64,000 nt of DNA from the NCBI RefSeq assembly GCF_003259935.1, contig NZ_QLMH01000002.1, positions 368,551 through 432,550 on the forward strand, written 5' to 3'. Position 1 is the first letter of the stretch. Every line of letters starts with the position of its first letter. Under the pieces are notes generated by a model. The model saw only the letters and a list, made by a program, of their open reading frames with translations. It had not been told where the DNA came from and made no database searches. Both the position numbers and the translations under genes were made by a program. Positions 1 to 9,388 of this stretch are shown piece after piece. Source of the DNA: Paranoxybacillus vitaminiphilus (GTDB lineage: Bacteria; Bacillota; Bacilli; Bacillales; Anoxybacillaceae).

Positions 1-221
1 TGAGAAACCGGCGTACCGAATAAATAAATCTTTCCTGATTGCGGCTTTAATAAGCCTAAAATGCATTTTAATAACGTTGATTTTCCGGAACCATTGGGAC
101 CGACCAATCCTAAAAATGCTCCTTTTGGTACAGAAAGATTAATGTCTTCAAGGACGTTTTCCTTTTCGTAACGGAAAGATAAATTTTCTATTTTCAATAC
201 TTTTTCCTGCTCATTCATCAT
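1..221 (-). CDS. znuC: Zinc ABC transporter ATP-binding protein (ZnuC/AdcC-like), 3' part outside window
   Basis: This is the N-terminal 73 codons of an ABC ATPase that runs off the left edge. The reading starts MMNEQEKVLKIENLSF and reaches a Walker A motif GPNGSGKST near residues 41-49, typical of importer ATPases. A GGTGG Shine-Dalgarno precedes the paired ATG codons at 221 and 218. A Zur-like palindrome lies about 25-45 bp upstream. Together with synteny (in Bacillus the zur and znu genes lie near yqfT in several genera) this points to zinc uptake. The family assignment to ZnuC rather than another ABC ATPase rests mainly on that operator and is moderate. Confidence 0.6.
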   Translation of the reverse strand, partial: MMNEQEKVLKIENLSFRYEKENVLEDINLSVPKGAFLGLVGPNGSGKSTLLKCILGLLKPQSGKIYLFGTPVS

Positions 222-244
222 AATAACCACCTAGTATTCAAAAA

Positions 245-265
245 ATTAAGAATGATTACGATTTA
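245..265. promoter_or_regulatory. Candidate Zur operator upstream of the zinc ABC gene
   Basis: The right half reads ATTACGATTT, identical to the Bacillus Zur box half-site. The left half matches 4 of 7 core positions around the central base at 255. It lies between the minus-strand znuC start and the plus-strand ORF at 352, so it could control either. Zur represses zinc uptake genes when zinc is sufficient. Confidence 0.45.
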
Positions 266-351
266 ATCATTAAAGTAGTATATACGAAGTTCATGACTTT
301 GTAAACTAAGCCTAATGAATCGCTGACTTGAATTTTGCTTAAAACGGTTCA

Positions 352-624
352 ATGGAAAACAACGCTAAGGACACTCCTAACAAAATCATTGTCAAGCGAT
401 ATAATAAATGGTCCCGCACTTTCTTTTTATATTGTCAATGCGGCAAAACCCCCTCCTATTTTCCTCTTATTGAGCAAGATGTAGCAAGGGTCGATCATAA
501 ACATCACCCGGAAGACTTAAAGCGAATCGGGCGCAGCATCGAGAAAACAGTACTTTCACGAGCTTTGAAATGTCATCTTGAAGATCGGGTTCTTATTCAG
601 CAAATTTTTCTAGATTTATTATAA
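352..624 (+). CDS. Hypothetical 90-aa protein
   Basis: An ORF of 90 codons with two cysteines (CQC near residue 30) and a basic, leucine-rich C-terminal half. I do not recognise it. No Shine-Dalgarno precedes the ATG at 352, and a stop lies four codons upstream, so there is no alternative upstream start. It fills the gap between znuC and yqfT and ends 36 bp before the yqfT ribosome site. It could be a degraded or lineage-specific gene, or chance. Confidence 0.3.
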   Translation: MENNAKDTPNKIIVKRYNKWSRTFFLYCQCGKTPSYFPLIEQDVARVDHKHHPEDLKRIGRSIEKTVLSRALKCHLEDRVLIQQIFLDLL

Positions 625-673
625 CACCTTCCCCCCTTCCTTTTCATACGATAGGAACGAGGAGGAAAAGACA

Positions 674-934
674 ATGAACATTTATCAAAAAATCATTAAT
701 CAAAAAATCAAAACCATTACCCCTGAGGAACTTGTTTCATATAGTCAAGATTACGGAATTACGCTGACAATCGAAGAAGCAAAAAAAATTATTTATATTG
801 CACGACACAATAAAATTAACGTATTTGACCCGCAAGAACGCATGAAGTGGGTGAAAGAATTAGCCAAAATCACTTCTCCGCAAACAGCCAAACAGGCAAA
901 TGAACTCTTTTTGAAATTTATAAAGAACAAATAA
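674..934 (+). CDS. yqfT: YqfT family protein (DUF2624)
   Basis: An 86-aa soluble protein of unknown function, conserved next to nfo in Bacillaceae. It starts MNIYQKIINQKIKTITPEEL and ends with a lysine-rich helix. The ATG at 674 is preceded by GAGGAGG at good spacing. It converges on nfo, and the two share a hairpin terminator. Length and position match B. subtilis YqfT. Its role is not known. Confidence 0.85.
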   Translation: MNIYQKIINQKIKTITPEELVSYSQDYGITLTIEEAKKIIYIARHNKINVFDPQERMKWVKELAKITSPQTAKQANELFLKFIKNK

Positions 935-939
935 CGTAA

Positions 940-977
940 AAATGAGCGATCCCATCATGAGATCGCCATTTTTTTAT
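940..977. terminator. Bidirectional terminator between yqfT and nfo
   Basis: An inverted repeat GCGATC/GATCGC with a short loop, followed by a T-run in the plus direction and preceded by A residues for the minus direction. It lies exactly between the two convergent stop codons. Confidence 0.75.
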
Positions 978-1867
978 GACTGTACAATTTTTGTGAGGAG
1001 TTCTGGATCAAAAGTTTGCTGACGTAACATGGCAATTTCAAATTTATATGGCGGCTTTTGCTTCTTTTTATCTTCGCCCACATAAGGAGTCTCTAAAATT
1101 TTTGGAACATCCTCCAGCTGCGGATGATGGACGATGTAATTGAGCGCTTGAAAGCCGATATAACCGAAGCCGATATTTTCGTGACGGTCTTTTCGGCTTC
1201 CGCGCGGATTTTTGCTGTCATTAATGTGAAGTACTTTTAAACGATCTAACCCGATGATTTTGTCAAATTCGTTTAATACACCATCGAAATCTTCAACGAT
1301 ATTATATCCGGCATCATGAGTATGACACGTGTCAAAGCAAACGGACAGCTTTTCATTATAAGTAACCCCATCGATAATTTGTGCCAGCTCCTCAAACCGG
1401 CTTCCGCACTCTGAACCTTTTCCCGCCATTGTCTCTAAGGCAATTTGCACGTTTTGTTCACGCGTTAATACTTCATTTAGTCCTTCAATAATTTTTTTAA
1501 TTCCTTCCTCTATTCCCGCCCCCACATGCGCCCCTGGATGGAGAACAATTTGTTTCGCACCAATGGCCTCTGTTCGTTCAATTTCCGAACGTAAAAAATT
1601 GACGCCAAGCTCAAACGTATCAGCATTTACGGTATTTCCAATATTGATAATATACGGAGCATGGACGACAATTTCCTCGATGTTGTTTTCTTTCATATGA
1701 CGAAGACCTGCTTCAATATTCAATTCTTCAATTTTTTTTCGTCTTGTGTTTTGCGGAGCACCTGTATAAATCATAAATGTATTGGCACCGTACGAAACGG
1801 CTTCCTCACTCGCAGCCAACAGCATCTTTTTTCCGCTCATCGATACATGTGAACCAATTTTCAACAT
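974..1867 (-). CDS. nfo: Type IV apurinic endonuclease (endonuclease IV)
   Basis: A 297-aa base-excision-repair enzyme that cuts DNA at abasic sites using a trinuclear zinc centre. Visible metal-site motifs in order are [39 protein letters not shown] and DRHENIG. The length equals B. subtilis Nfo (297 aa) if translation starts at ATG 1867. A TTG six bases upstream is also open, but its spacing to the GGGAG ribosome site is worse. It lies 18 bp downstream of cshB on the same strand, so the two are probably cotranscribed. Confidence 0.95.
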   Translation of the reverse strand: MLKIGSHVSMSGKKMLLAASEEAVSYGANTFMIYTGAPQNTRRKKIEELNIEAGLRHMKENNIEEIVVHAPYIINIGNTVNADTFELGVNFLRSEIERTEAIGAKQIVLHPGAHVGAGIEEGIKKIIEGLNEVLTREQNVQIALETMAGKGSECGSRFEELAQIIDGVTYNEKLSVCFDTCHTHDAGYNIVEDFDGVLNEFDKIIGLDRLKVLHINDSKNPRGSRKDRHENIGFGYIGFQALNYIVHHPQLEDVPKILETPYVGEDKKKQKPPYKFEIAMLRQQTFDPELLTKIVQS

Positions 1868-1885
1868 CCTCAAAACTCTCCCTTT

Positions 1886-3196
1886 TTATTTCCTCTTTAA
1901 ACGAAGCAAACGCTTTTTCTGTTTTTCTATCTCTTCTTTCAGTTTTTTCTTATATCCAGGTTTCACTTTCTTTGACTTTTTAACCGTCTTTTTAATGATT
2001 TGCTCAATTTCATTGTCTTCTTTTTTCCGTTTGCTTCGCTTGTTCCATTCCGGCAAGTCCACCCATTCATCCCGCACAATATCGCGATGAACAAATTCGA
2101 TTCCCATTTTTTCAAGCTTTGTTAGCGCATCTTGGTCAGAAGGTTCGTAAATCGTTGCCGCTATACCGGAATAACCTGCCCTTGCTGTCCGGCCGACACG
2201 ATGCACATAAAATTCTAAATCGCGAGGCAATTCATAGTTAATCACATGGCTGACCCCTTCAATATCAATGCCTCTTGCTGCTAAGTCTGTTGCGACAATA
2301 TATTGAAACTCTAGATCGCGAATTTGCTTTATCATTTTTTTTCGTTCTCTCGGCGTTAAATCACCGTGCAAAATTCCTACTTTTAATCCTTTTTCGCTTA
2401 AAGCCTCTGCTACCTCATCGGCCATTTTTTTCGTATTCGTAAAGACAATCGCCAAATACGGATTGTATAAAAGAAGCATGTCATGAAGCAGCTTTACTTT
2501 ATCACGATGGCGAAGCGGAACAAGAACATGTTCAATTTTCTCGGCCGCTACTTGTTTTGGAGCGACGTGAATATATTTTGGGTTCTCCATGTATTTTCGC
2601 AAAAACGGCTTCAGTTTTTCCGGAATCGTCGCTGAAAACACTAACATTTGCAGCTCTTTTGGCATTCTCGCGGCAATTTGATCGACATCATAAATAAACC
2701 CCATATCAAGCATTAAATCGGCTTCATCAATGACAAGCGTTTTAGCTGTATGCACATTGAGCGCCTGTTCTTTCGCTAAATCATTGATTCGCCCTGGAGT
2801 GCCGACAGCAATATGCGGTTGTACTTTTAACTTTTCAATTGTTCTTAATTTGTCAGTACCGCCGACAAAGCAACGCGCTGTAATTTGTTCTTCCTCTGAA
2901 CAAAATTTAGTAATTTTTAATATTTCATGATAAATTTGTGTAGCTAATTCGCGTGTCGGTGCAGTAATGACCGCCTGCACTTCATCAAGTTTCGGATCAA
3001 TGCGCTCGATAATCGGCAATAAGTAAGCATGCGTTTTTCCTGTTCCTGTCTGTGATTGGCCAATCACGCTTTCTCCGCGAATAATGCTTGGAATGATTCT
3101 CTCCTGAATTTCTGTCGGTTTATAAAATTGCAAATACTTCACCGCTTCTATAATGAAAGGCTTCAAGTTAAACCGCTCAAATAACGTCTGCTCCAT
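1886..3196 (-). CDS. cshB: DEAD-box ATP-dependent RNA helicase CshB
   Basis: A 436-aa cold-shock type RNA helicase acting in RNA unwinding and ribosome or mRNA metabolism. The conserved motifs appear in order: Q motif (FYKPTEIQ), motif I SQTGTGKT near 50-57, PTRELATQ, VIDEADLML, the SAT motif (FSATIP), and HRVGRTARAG near 335. The last 60 residues are strongly basic and lysine-rich, as expected for an RNA-binding tail. AAAGGAG precedes the ATG. It has the same place and order as B. subtilis yqfR, upstream of nfo. Confidence 0.95.
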   Translation of the reverse strand: MEQTLFERFNLKPFIIEAVKYLQFYKPTEIQERIIPSIIRGESVIGQSQTGTGKTHAYLLPIIERIDPKLDEVQAVITAPTRELATQIYHEILKITKFCSEEEQITARCFVGGTDKLRTIEKLKVQPHIAVGTPGRINDLAKEQALNVHTAKTLVIDEADLMLDMGFIYDVDQIAARMPKELQMLVFSATIPEKLKPFLRKYMENPKYIHVAPKQVAAEKIEHVLVPLRHRDKVKLLHDMLLLYNPYLAIVFTNTKKMADEVAEALSEKGLKVGILHGDLTPRERKKMIKQIRDLEFQYIVATDLAARGIDIEGVSHVINYELPRDLEFYVHRVGRTARAGYSGIAATIYEPSDQDALTKLEKMGIEFVHRDIVRDEWVDLPEWNKRSKRKKEDNEIEQIIKKTVKKSKKVKPGYKKKLKEEIEKQKKRLLRLKRK

Positions 3197-3380
3197 TGTC
3201 TATACTCCTTTCAAAGTAAACTCACACCGCTAAATAACCCGATTTATCATTATATATGATTTCTTACGAAAACTCCAACAGTAGCGTTATATTTGTCCGA
3301 AAAACACTTTTTTCCCTTTTCGCATAAAGTATGTAAGAAGAAACATGATTTCTAGCTGTTGGCGAGAAAGGAGGGAATAG

Positions 3381-3875
3381 ATGATGTATGGAAGATATCC
3401 TATGGTCGGACCGATGCGTTCTCCAGGATTTATGAACATGCCGTTTTATAACATGCAGCCGTTTGCGCCACGGCCTGGACTTGGTGGATTTTTAGCGCGA
3501 TTATTCTCAAGAGGTCAAGCCCCTTTACCTGGCAATTTCGGAATGGCGATGCCGACAATGCCAAACGCAGCCAATATGATGAACAGCAGTGGCGGTATTA
3601 GCGGTATGTTAGGAAATATCCAAAAAGCGCTCGGAGTCGTTCAACAAGTCACTCCAATGGTACAGCAATACGGACCGCTCGTAAAAAACATTCCGTCTAT
3701 GATTAAGCTATTTAGAGAATTAGAGCCTGCTGATGAAACAAGTTCAGATACAAAACAGGAAGCCAAAACAGAAACAAAAAAAGAACGTGACGTCCCGGCA
3801 ACATCCAATAAAAAGAACCAGTCTGAATCAATAAAAGAACTAAAAGGCGTTTCAAAACCGAAGCTGTATATTTAG
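3381..3875 (+). CDS. yqfQ: YqfQ/VrrA-like low-complexity protein
   Basis: A 164-aa protein with an N-terminal half rich in Met, Pro, Gly and Phe (repeated MP/GF patterns), a central helix-forming stretch (about 75-120), and a charged Lys/Glu/Thr-rich tail. No enzymatic motif is visible. Position and composition match Bacillus yqfQ (vrrA), a sporulation-associated protein of unclear function known in B. anthracis for a variable repeat. GAAAGGAGGG precedes two adjacent ATG codons, and either may be used. It is transcribed away from cshB. Confidence 0.75.
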   Translation: MMYGRYPMVGPMRSPGFMNMPFYNMQPFAPRPGLGGFLARLFSRGQAPLPGNFGMAMPTMPNAANMMNSSGGISGMLGNIQKALGVVQQVTPMVQQYGPLVKNIPSMIKLFRELEPADETSSDTKQEAKTETKKERDVPATSNKKNQSESIKELKGVSKPKLYI

Positions 3876-3956
3876 TCTTTCTTTGTATTATTCCTCCTTC
3901 TTTTATATTATAATAAAGGAGTTATAAGAGTACTTATCGGAGGAGGAACCTCGTTT

Positions 3957-4907
3957 ATGGAAGTGATTAAAATTACGCCAAGAGGCTATTGTTACGGCGT
4001 TGTCGATGCGATGGTCATTGCCCGCAACGCAGCACTTGACCCTACACTGCCAAGACCGATCTACATTTTAGGGATGATCGTTCATAATAAACACGTAACA
4101 GATGCATTTTCTGAAGAAGGAATCATTACGCTTGACGGTCCAAACCGTTTAGAAATCCTTGAACAAATTGATAAAGGAACCGTTATTTTTACAGCGCATG
4201 GCGTATCTCCTGAAGTAAGAAAACGAGCACGGGAAAAAGGACTTGCCATTATCGATGCTACTTGCCCGGATGTAACAAAGACTCATGAACTGATACGTGA
4301 AAAGGTTGCCGATGGTTACGAAGTGATTTATATCGGTAAAAAAGGACACCCTGAGCCTGAGGGAGCTGTCGGCGTTGCCCCGGAAAAAGTCCATCTTGTG
4401 GAAACAATTGAAGAAGTAGAACAACTCCGTATTCAAAGCGATAAAATTATTGTCACCAACCAAACAACGATGAGTCAATGGGACGTTGCTCATATTATGG
4501 AAAAAGTAAAAGAAAAATATCCACATGTCGAGATGCATAAAGAAATTTGCCTAGCCACTCAAGTACGGCAGGAAGCGGTTGCGGAACAAGCAAAAGAAGC
4601 GGACGTTACAATTGTCGTCGGCGATCCAAAAAGCAACAACTCTAACCGCCTTGCACAAGTATCGGAAGAAATCGCAGGAACAAAAGCCTATCGTGTCGCT
4701 GATGTAACAGAAATTAAAATTGACTGGATTAAAGATGCAAAAAAAGTGGCCGTTACTGCCGGAGCTTCAACCCCGACACCGATTACAAAAGAAGTCATCG
4801 ATTTTCTTGAACAATTTGATCCAAATAACCCTGAAACATGGAAACGTGAGCGAAAAGTTCCGTTAAATAAGATTTTACCGAAAGTGAAAAGCAAGAAACA
4901 ACAATAA
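3957..4907 (+). CDS. ispH: 4-hydroxy-3-methylbut-2-enyl diphosphate reductase
   Basis: A 316-aa iron-sulfur enzyme, the last step of the MEP isoprenoid pathway (HMBPP to IPP/DMAPP). The three cluster cysteines sit in [10 protein letters not shown] (near 13), [11 protein letters not shown] (near 96) and ICLATQVRQ (near 196). The substrate-binding SNNSNRL motif follows. The ATG has a strong AGGAGG ribosome site. The C-terminal tail is basic. It converges on yqfO with a palindromic repeat between them. Confidence 0.96.
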   Translation: MEVIKITPRGYCYGVVDAMVIARNAALDPTLPRPIYILGMIVHNKHVTDAFSEEGIITLDGPNRLEILEQIDKGTVIFTAHGVSPEVRKRAREKGLAIIDATCPDVTKTHELIREKVADGYEVIYIGKKGHPEPEGAVGVAPEKVHLVETIEEVEQLRIQSDKIIVTNQTTMSQWDVAHIMEKVKEKYPHVEMHKEICLATQVRQEAVAEQAKEADVTIVVGDPKSNNSNRLAQVSEEIAGTKAYRVADVTEIKIDWIKDAKKVAVTAGASTPTPITKEVIDFLEQFDPNNPETWKRERKVPLNKILPKVKSKKQQ

Positions 4908-4931
4908 TGCAAAAGACACCATCATAACAAA

Positions 4932-5050
4932 GAAGCTGACCTAAAAGCAAAGTGTCAGAAACCGCAACCATCATGTATAGGATATAACCATGGATAAAAA
5001 CACTATATATGATGGATTGTGTGTGCAGTCAGACACTTATGGTCAGCCTC
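4932..5050. repeat. Dispersed palindromic element, copy 1 (ispH / yqfO)
   Basis: About 119 bp with outer arms AGCTGACC and GGTCAGC and inner arms AAGTGTCAG and GTCAGACACTT around an AT-rich centre. It starts 24 bp after the ispH stop and ends 8 bp before the convergent yqfO stop. T-rich flanks on the plus side would let it act as a terminator. Confidence 0.85.
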
Positions 5051-5058
5051 TTTTATCG

Positions 5059-6180
5059 TTATACAAACGTAAATGGGTCGGTATTTACTTCAGATACATA
5101 AACTTTTGTATTAAATTTTTGCTTGGCAAATTGTTCATGCAAATAGCGGGCTACACCTTGTTTCATGACTTTCTCGACATTATGTCCAGGGTCAACGACA
5201 TTAAGCCCCATCATCATTGCATCATGGGCAACATGATAATACAAATCCCCTGTTACATATACGTCAGCACCGCTAAACTTTGCGTGGGAAATGTATTTAT
5301 TCCCATCTCCACCGATGACCGCCACTTTTTTGACGATATCGTTCAAGTTGCCGACAACGCGAACAGTTTTTACTTTGAACGCTTTCTTTACATGCTCAGC
5401 AAACTGCTCCAATGTCATTTCCTCTTTTAAACGTCCAATTCGTCCTAAACCGAACACTTTTCCTTTGTTCTCAATCGGATACACATCATACGCTACCTCT
5501 TCGTACGGATGTGCTTTTAACATAGAATGAATTACTTTTTTCTGTAACGAAGCCGGAAAAATCGTTTCAATGCGCACTTCTTCGACTTGTTCAAGCTTTC
5601 CTGCTTCACCAATAAACGGATTCGCTCCATCTTGAGGTAAAAAGGTGCCAATCCCTCTGCTGTTGAAGGTGCAATGGCTATAATTGCCGATGTGACCCGC
5701 GCCGGCGTTCCCTAACGCTTCACGTACCGCCGCGGCATGAGTTTCCGGTACATAAACAACTAATTTTTTTAGTTTGTCTTCATATGTAGGAACAAGAACT
5801 TCTACATTTTCCAGCTCGAGCGCTTCTGCCAGCCAATCATTGACGCCGCCATTGGCAATATCTAAATTCGTATGTGCCGCATAGATGGCAATATCGTGTT
5901 TTATACATTTTTCTAATATACGCCCTTGTGCTTCGTCTGTAATAATGTGTTTTAATGGGCGAAAAATCGATGGGTGATGAGCAATAATTAAGTCGACGTT
6001 TTTTTCAATCGCTTCATCCACTACTTCTTCAAGTACATCAAGAGCAATCATCACCGTTTGAACCGGTTTGTTGAGCGTGCCGACTTGCAAGCCGATTTTA
6101 TCGCCTTCCATCGCTAAATGCTTTGGTGCAAATTGCTCAAAAAGTTGAATCACTTCATAGCCATTTGGTATTTTACTCAT
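5059..6180 (-). CDS. yqfO: Nif3-like dinuclear metal protein YqfO
   Basis: A 373-aa Nif3/NGG1p-interacting-factor family protein. The metal-site histidines are visible in IIAHHPSIF (near 65) and AAHTNLDIANGG (near 102), and in VVDPGHN near the C-terminus. The family's PII-like insert domain lies between them (about 125-230). The biochemical role is unsettled; family members have been linked to GTP cyclohydrolase-like folds. The start overlaps the trmK stop by 4 bp (ATGA), so translation is probably coupled. Confidence 0.92.
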   Translation of the reverse strand: MSKIPNGYEVIQLFEQFAPKHLAMEGDKIGLQVGTLNKPVQTVMIALDVLEEVVDEAIEKNVDLIIAHHPSIFRPLKHIITDEAQGRILEKCIKHDIAIYAAHTNLDIANGGVNDWLAEALELENVEVLVPTYEDKLKKLVVYVPETHAAAVREALGNAGAGHIGNYSHCTFNSRGIGTFLPQDGANPFIGEAGKLEQVEEVRIETIFPASLQKKVIHSMLKAHPYEEVAYDVYPIENKGKVFGLGRIGRLKEEMTLEQFAEHVKKAFKVKTVRVVGNLNDIVKKVAVIGGDGNKYISHAKFSGADVYVTGDLYYHVAHDAMMMGLNVVDPGHNVEKVMKQGVARYLHEQFAKQKFNTKVYVSEVNTDPFTFV

Positions 6181-6881
6181 TCTAATATCCCCTCTACTAA
6201 TTGGATTTTTCGTTCCAGCTCTTTCCTTTTTGCAAGAGCTTCGTCCGTTGTCGCTTTTTTGCTCAGTTCATGAACAATTTTTCTCCATTGAGCGATTTCT
6301 TGGCGCCATTTTTTTCGAAACGCTTCATTTTGTTCTTTCAGTAAAAACGGACCTAACAGCACTTCTGCTTCTAAATGAACATAAGGCTTCTTTCCATCGC
6401 CCTTTTCCGCTACTAACACTTCATAAATTTTCCCATCTTCTTCAAGAATTCGTTCAGCAATCAGTTCCCAATCGTGATCGATTAACCATTGACGAACGAC
6501 ATGCGCTCCAACATTCGGTTGTAAAATGAGGCGTTTTACCCCAACAAGTTTTTCTTTTCCTTTGTCTAAAATATTTTTTATTAATGTTCCTCCCATTCCG
6601 GCGATGGTAATGCAATCTACTTCATTTGGCTGAATCACTTCCAGCCCATCACCTTTACGCACTGAAATGACATGCTCGAGCCCTGTCTTCTTTACTTGCT
6701 CTCTCGCAGAACGAAGCGGACCATCGGTAATCTCACCGGCAACGGCCATTGTAATATAACCGTTCAAATAAGCATAACATGGTAAATAAGCATGGTCCGA
6801 ACCGATGTCAGCCAGCTTTGATTGTTTCGGAATAAAACTTACTACTGTTTCAAGGCGTTTCGATAATTTTAACTCGTTCAT
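6177..6881 (-). CDS. trmK: tRNA (adenine-22 N1) methyltransferase
   Basis: A 234-aa SAM-dependent methyltransferase that modifies A22 of tRNA. The SAM motif LADIGSDHAYLPC is near 28-40, followed by AGEITDGP and IAGMGGTLI. The C-terminal quarter is a predicted coiled coil rich in Lys and Glu. The start chosen is the ATG giving MNELKLSKR, as in B. subtilis YqfN, preceded by GGTGAAGAG. An in-frame ATG seven codons upstream is open but lacks homology. Confidence 0.93.
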   Translation of the reverse strand: MNELKLSKRLETVVSFIPKQSKLADIGSDHAYLPCYAYLNGYITMAVAGEITDGPLRSAREQVKKTGLEHVISVRKGDGLEVIQPNEVDCITIAGMGGTLIKNILDKGKEKLVGVKRLILQPNVGAHVVRQWLIDHDWELIAERILEEDGKIYEVLVAEKGDGKKPYVHLEAEVLLGPFLLKEQNEAFRKKWRQEIAQWRKIVHELSKKATTDEALAKRKELERKIQLVEGILE

Positions 6882-6978
6882 CTCTTCACCACAATCCTGC
6901 ATATTTTTCTCTTCATTATATTATCATACATGGAACGATCCTGTTCTTACAAATTAGGAGAGGGAATTTATAAATAAA

Positions 6979-7014
6979 ACAAAAAATCCCTTCACCGAAG
7001 TGAAGAGACTTTTT
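6979..7014 (-). terminator. Terminator of cccA
   Basis: On the minus strand CTTCAC-TTCG-GTGAAG forms a stable tetraloop hairpin followed by a run of T. It begins only a few bases after the cccA stop. Confidence 0.85.
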
Positions 7015-7016
7015 CA

Positions 7017-7379
7017 TTACTTTAATTCAGAAAGCCATTTTGCCATTTCTTCCGCTTTGTCAGCAGGCACTAATCCAGGTGGCATGCTGCCGCGGCCGTT
7101 TTGTAAAACGTTTTTAATTTCATCAACAGAAAGTTTGTCGCCGACACCTTTTAATGCCGGTCCAACGCCGCCTTCATAGTTTGCTCCGTGACAGCCTACA
7201 CAGCTTTGCTGATAAATATCTTCCGGCTTTGCCGCTGCAGTTTCTTCCGTTTTCGCACCGCCTTCTTTTTCTTTTGCGACTTCTTTCATATCGCCTAACC
7301 CTTTCCAAGATAGCCCAAAAACAAGTACAAGACCAAACAACATAATAAGAGCAAACGGGATTAATGGATTGCGATTCAT
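7017..7379 (-). CDS. cccA: Membrane-anchored cytochrome c-550
   Basis: A 120-aa protein with one N-terminal membrane segment (about 7-24), a charged Ala/Lys/Glu linker, and a class I cytochrome c domain. The haem attachment motif CVGCH lies at 60-64 and the likely axial methionine is in GSMPPG (M99). It acts as a small electron carrier on the outer face of the membrane in aerobic respiration. It is monocistronic with its own terminator and sits in the B. subtilis position between sigA and trmK. Confidence 0.95.
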   Translation of the reverse strand: MNRNPLIPFALIMLFGLVLVFGLSWKGLGDMKEVAKEKEGGAKTEETAAAKPEDIYQQSCVGCHGANYEGGVGPALKGVGDKLSVDEIKNVLQNGRGSMPPGLVPADKAEEMAKWLSELK

Positions 7380-7507
7380 TGTTTAACCTCCTTTATGTAC
7401 AACAGTTCATTCGAAAATATAAGCGATACAAACAATTTTATTTTACTGTAAATTATAGAGAAGGAAAAGCCCTGTTTTATATTTTCACAAACTAGACAAA
7501 ATTCATA

Positions 7508-8050
7508 TTATAAGAAAAACGATAACAATAACAAAATGACGCCGACAATCCCAGATACAGTAAAATAAAGAAATTTTAAACGTATACCGATAAACATCCA
7601 TAATAAGCAGTTACAAAAAATCACAATCCCTGCAATTTCTTTTTCATTATAAAAATAAAAATCACTAAGCTGTACGGAAGCAAGAAACAAAATTAAAGCT
7701 CCGCTAACGAGAGGAATATGGATGAGTTTCCGTTCGCGGGCAAAGAGAAACATCCCGCAAAAACAAACGGTCAAAAAAATAAGAAAAATGACGGTTTGCA
7801 AAACAAATGACAATTCAGTAAAATAAATGACAAGAATAGTCATTGGCATTAAAAGACAGAGCATGCTAATGACAGATAAGCGAAAAAGATGAGAGCGGTT
7901 ATTCTTGGAAGAAGAACGATGTTCGTCTTGATAAGCGGCGCCTTCAGTATATAGAGCCAGCAAATAGTCACAATATTGTTCTGGAAGAAGTCGAGAGCGC
8001 TTCCAATATTGAATTTCCTTAACAATAATCTCCCTTCTTTTTTCGTTCAT
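7508..8050 (-). CDS. Hypothetical polytopic membrane protein
   Basis: 180 residues: a soluble N-terminal region (about 1-55) beginning MNEKRREIIVKEIQYWKRS, then five or so hydrophobic segments to the C-terminus. I do not recognise a family. The N-terminal helix pattern (QYWKRSRLLPEQYCDYLLALY) recalls the short leading domain of DUF2157-like membrane proteins, but this is weak. The start chosen follows AAAGGA. The longer frame up to 8116 runs into a dispersed repeat and is not credible. Confidence 0.7.
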   Translation of the reverse strand: MNEKRREIIVKEIQYWKRSRLLPEQYCDYLLALYTEGAAYQDEHRSSSKNNRSHLFRLSVISMLCLLMPMTILVIYFTELSFVLQTVIFLIFLTVCFCGMFLFARERKLIHIPLVSGALILFLASVQLSDFYFYNEKEIAGIVIFCNCLLWMFIGIRLKFLYFTVSGIVGVILLLLSFFL

Positions 8051-8081
8051 CTGACCGTTAATCCTTTCTATATACAAAATA

Positions 8082-8209
8082 AAGGCTGACTCAAAAGAAA
8101 GTGTCAGACCCCACAACCCTCATATATATAGTATATAACACTACATAAAAACACTAAACTATATATGATGAATTGCGAGTGAGGTCAGACACTTGTGTGA
8201 AACAGCCCC
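8082..8209. repeat. Dispersed palindromic element, copy 2 (3' of sigA)
   Basis: About 128 bp with inner arms AGTGTCAGACCCCACAAC and GTGAGGTCAGACACTT and a TATATATAG-type centre. It begins 10 bp after the sigA stop in the direction of transcription. No other terminator is visible for the dnaG-sigA operon. Confidence 0.85.
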
Positions 8210-8219
8210 TTATAAATCT

Positions 8220-9344
8220 TTATTCTAAAAAGTCTTTTAAACGTTTGCTTCGGCTTGGATGGCGCAATTTCCGAAGCGCTTTTGCTTCGATTTGACGAAT
8301 GCGCTCACGAGTAACGCCGAATACTTTACCGACTTCTTCAAGAGTGCGGGTGCGGCCATCGTCTAAACCAAAACGCAAACGAAGAACATTTTCTTCGCGA
8401 TCTGTAAGTGTATCCAGCACATCTTCCAGCTGCTCTTTCAGCAGTTCATACGCAGCATGTTCAGAAGGGGAAGTTGCTTCTTGGTCTTCAATAAAATCAC
8501 CTAAATGTGAATCATCTTCTTCACCGATTGGCGTTTCCAAAGAAACCGGCTCTTGAGCAATTTTTAAAATTTCTCTTACTTTTTCCGGAGTTAAATCCAT
8601 CTCTTCAGCAATTTCTTCCGGAGATGGCTCGCGGCCAAGATCCTGAAGAAGCTGGCGTTGTACTCTGATCAGTTTATTAATCGTCTCGACCATATGAACA
8701 GGAATGCGGATTGTCCGGGCTTGATCGGCAATCGCGCGGGTAATGGCCTGGCGAATCCACCAAGTTGCATACGTGCTGAATTTATATCCTTTGCGGTAGT
8801 CAAATTTTTCAACAGCTTTTAATAAGCCCATGTTTCCTTCCTGAATTAAATCAAGGAACAGCATACCGCGGCCTACATAGCGCTTGGCGATGCTGACGAC
8901 AAGACGAAGGTTCGCTTCTGCAAGGCGGCGTTTCGCCTCTTCGTCACCTTGCTCGATTCGTTTTGCAAGCTCGATTTCTTCTTCAGCTGACAAAAGTGGA
9001 ACACGACCAATTTCTTTTAAGTACATACGAACGGGATCATTAATTTTCACTCCCGGCGGTACTGTTAAATCATTTAAATCAAACTCTTCTTCTTTGTCAA
9101 GAATGTCTAAATCCGGATCATCATCTAAATCCGATTCGCTAACGATATCGATTCCTTGTTCACTTAAATATTCATAATATTCATCCACTTGATCAGGATC
9201 AAGATCAAAGTTAGACATGCGCTCTGCAATCTCTTCATACGTAAGAACACCGCGTTTTTTTCCAAGTTCCACCAATTGTTCTTTTACTTGTTCTAGGGTT
9301 AAATCTGAATCGGTTTGTTTTGAACGAGCTGATTTCTCAGCCAT
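8220..9344 (-). CDS. sigA: RNA polymerase primary sigma factor SigA (RpoD)
   Basis: A 374-aa housekeeping sigma-70. An acidic region 1.1 is followed by region 1.2 ([10 protein letters not shown]), 2.3-2.4 ([20 protein letters not shown]), 3 ([13 protein letters not shown]) and the 4.2 helix-turn-helix ([20 protein letters not shown]). Nearly identical to B. subtilis SigA from region 1.2 onwards. The ATG giving MAEKSARSK has GGAAGGAGG at ideal spacing. The upstream in-frame TTG is part of that ribosome site. It is transcribed with dnaG, 44 bp downstream of it. Confidence 0.98.
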   Translation of the reverse strand: MAEKSARSKQTDSDLTLEQVKEQLVELGKKRGVLTYEEIAERMSNFDLDPDQVDEYYEYLSEQGIDIVSESDLDDDPDLDILDKEEEFDLNDLTVPPGVKINDPVRMYLKEIGRVPLLSAEEEIELAKRIEQGDEEAKRRLAEANLRLVVSIAKRYVGRGMLFLDLIQEGNMGLLKAVEKFDYRKGYKFSTYATWWIRQAITRAIADQARTIRIPVHMVETINKLIRVQRQLLQDLGREPSPEEIAEEMDLTPEKVREILKIAQEPVSLETPIGEEDDSHLGDFIEDQEATSPSEHAAYELLKEQLEDVLDTLTDREENVLRLRFGLDDGRTRTLEEVGKVFGVTRERIRQIEAKALRKLRHPSRSKRLKDFLE

Positions 9345-9388
9345 TTCATCTCCTCCTTCCAAAACTTAATAACAAATAATAGGAGTAT

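Noticed and set aside
3883..3914. SigA promoter of ispH
   Set aside because: A good TATAAT exists, but TTGTAT is 20 bp away; other spacings give weaker boxes.
4990..5430. 146-aa plus-strand ORF opposite yqfO
   Set aside because: It begins in a dispersed palindrome and runs antisense to the well-conserved yqfO frame.
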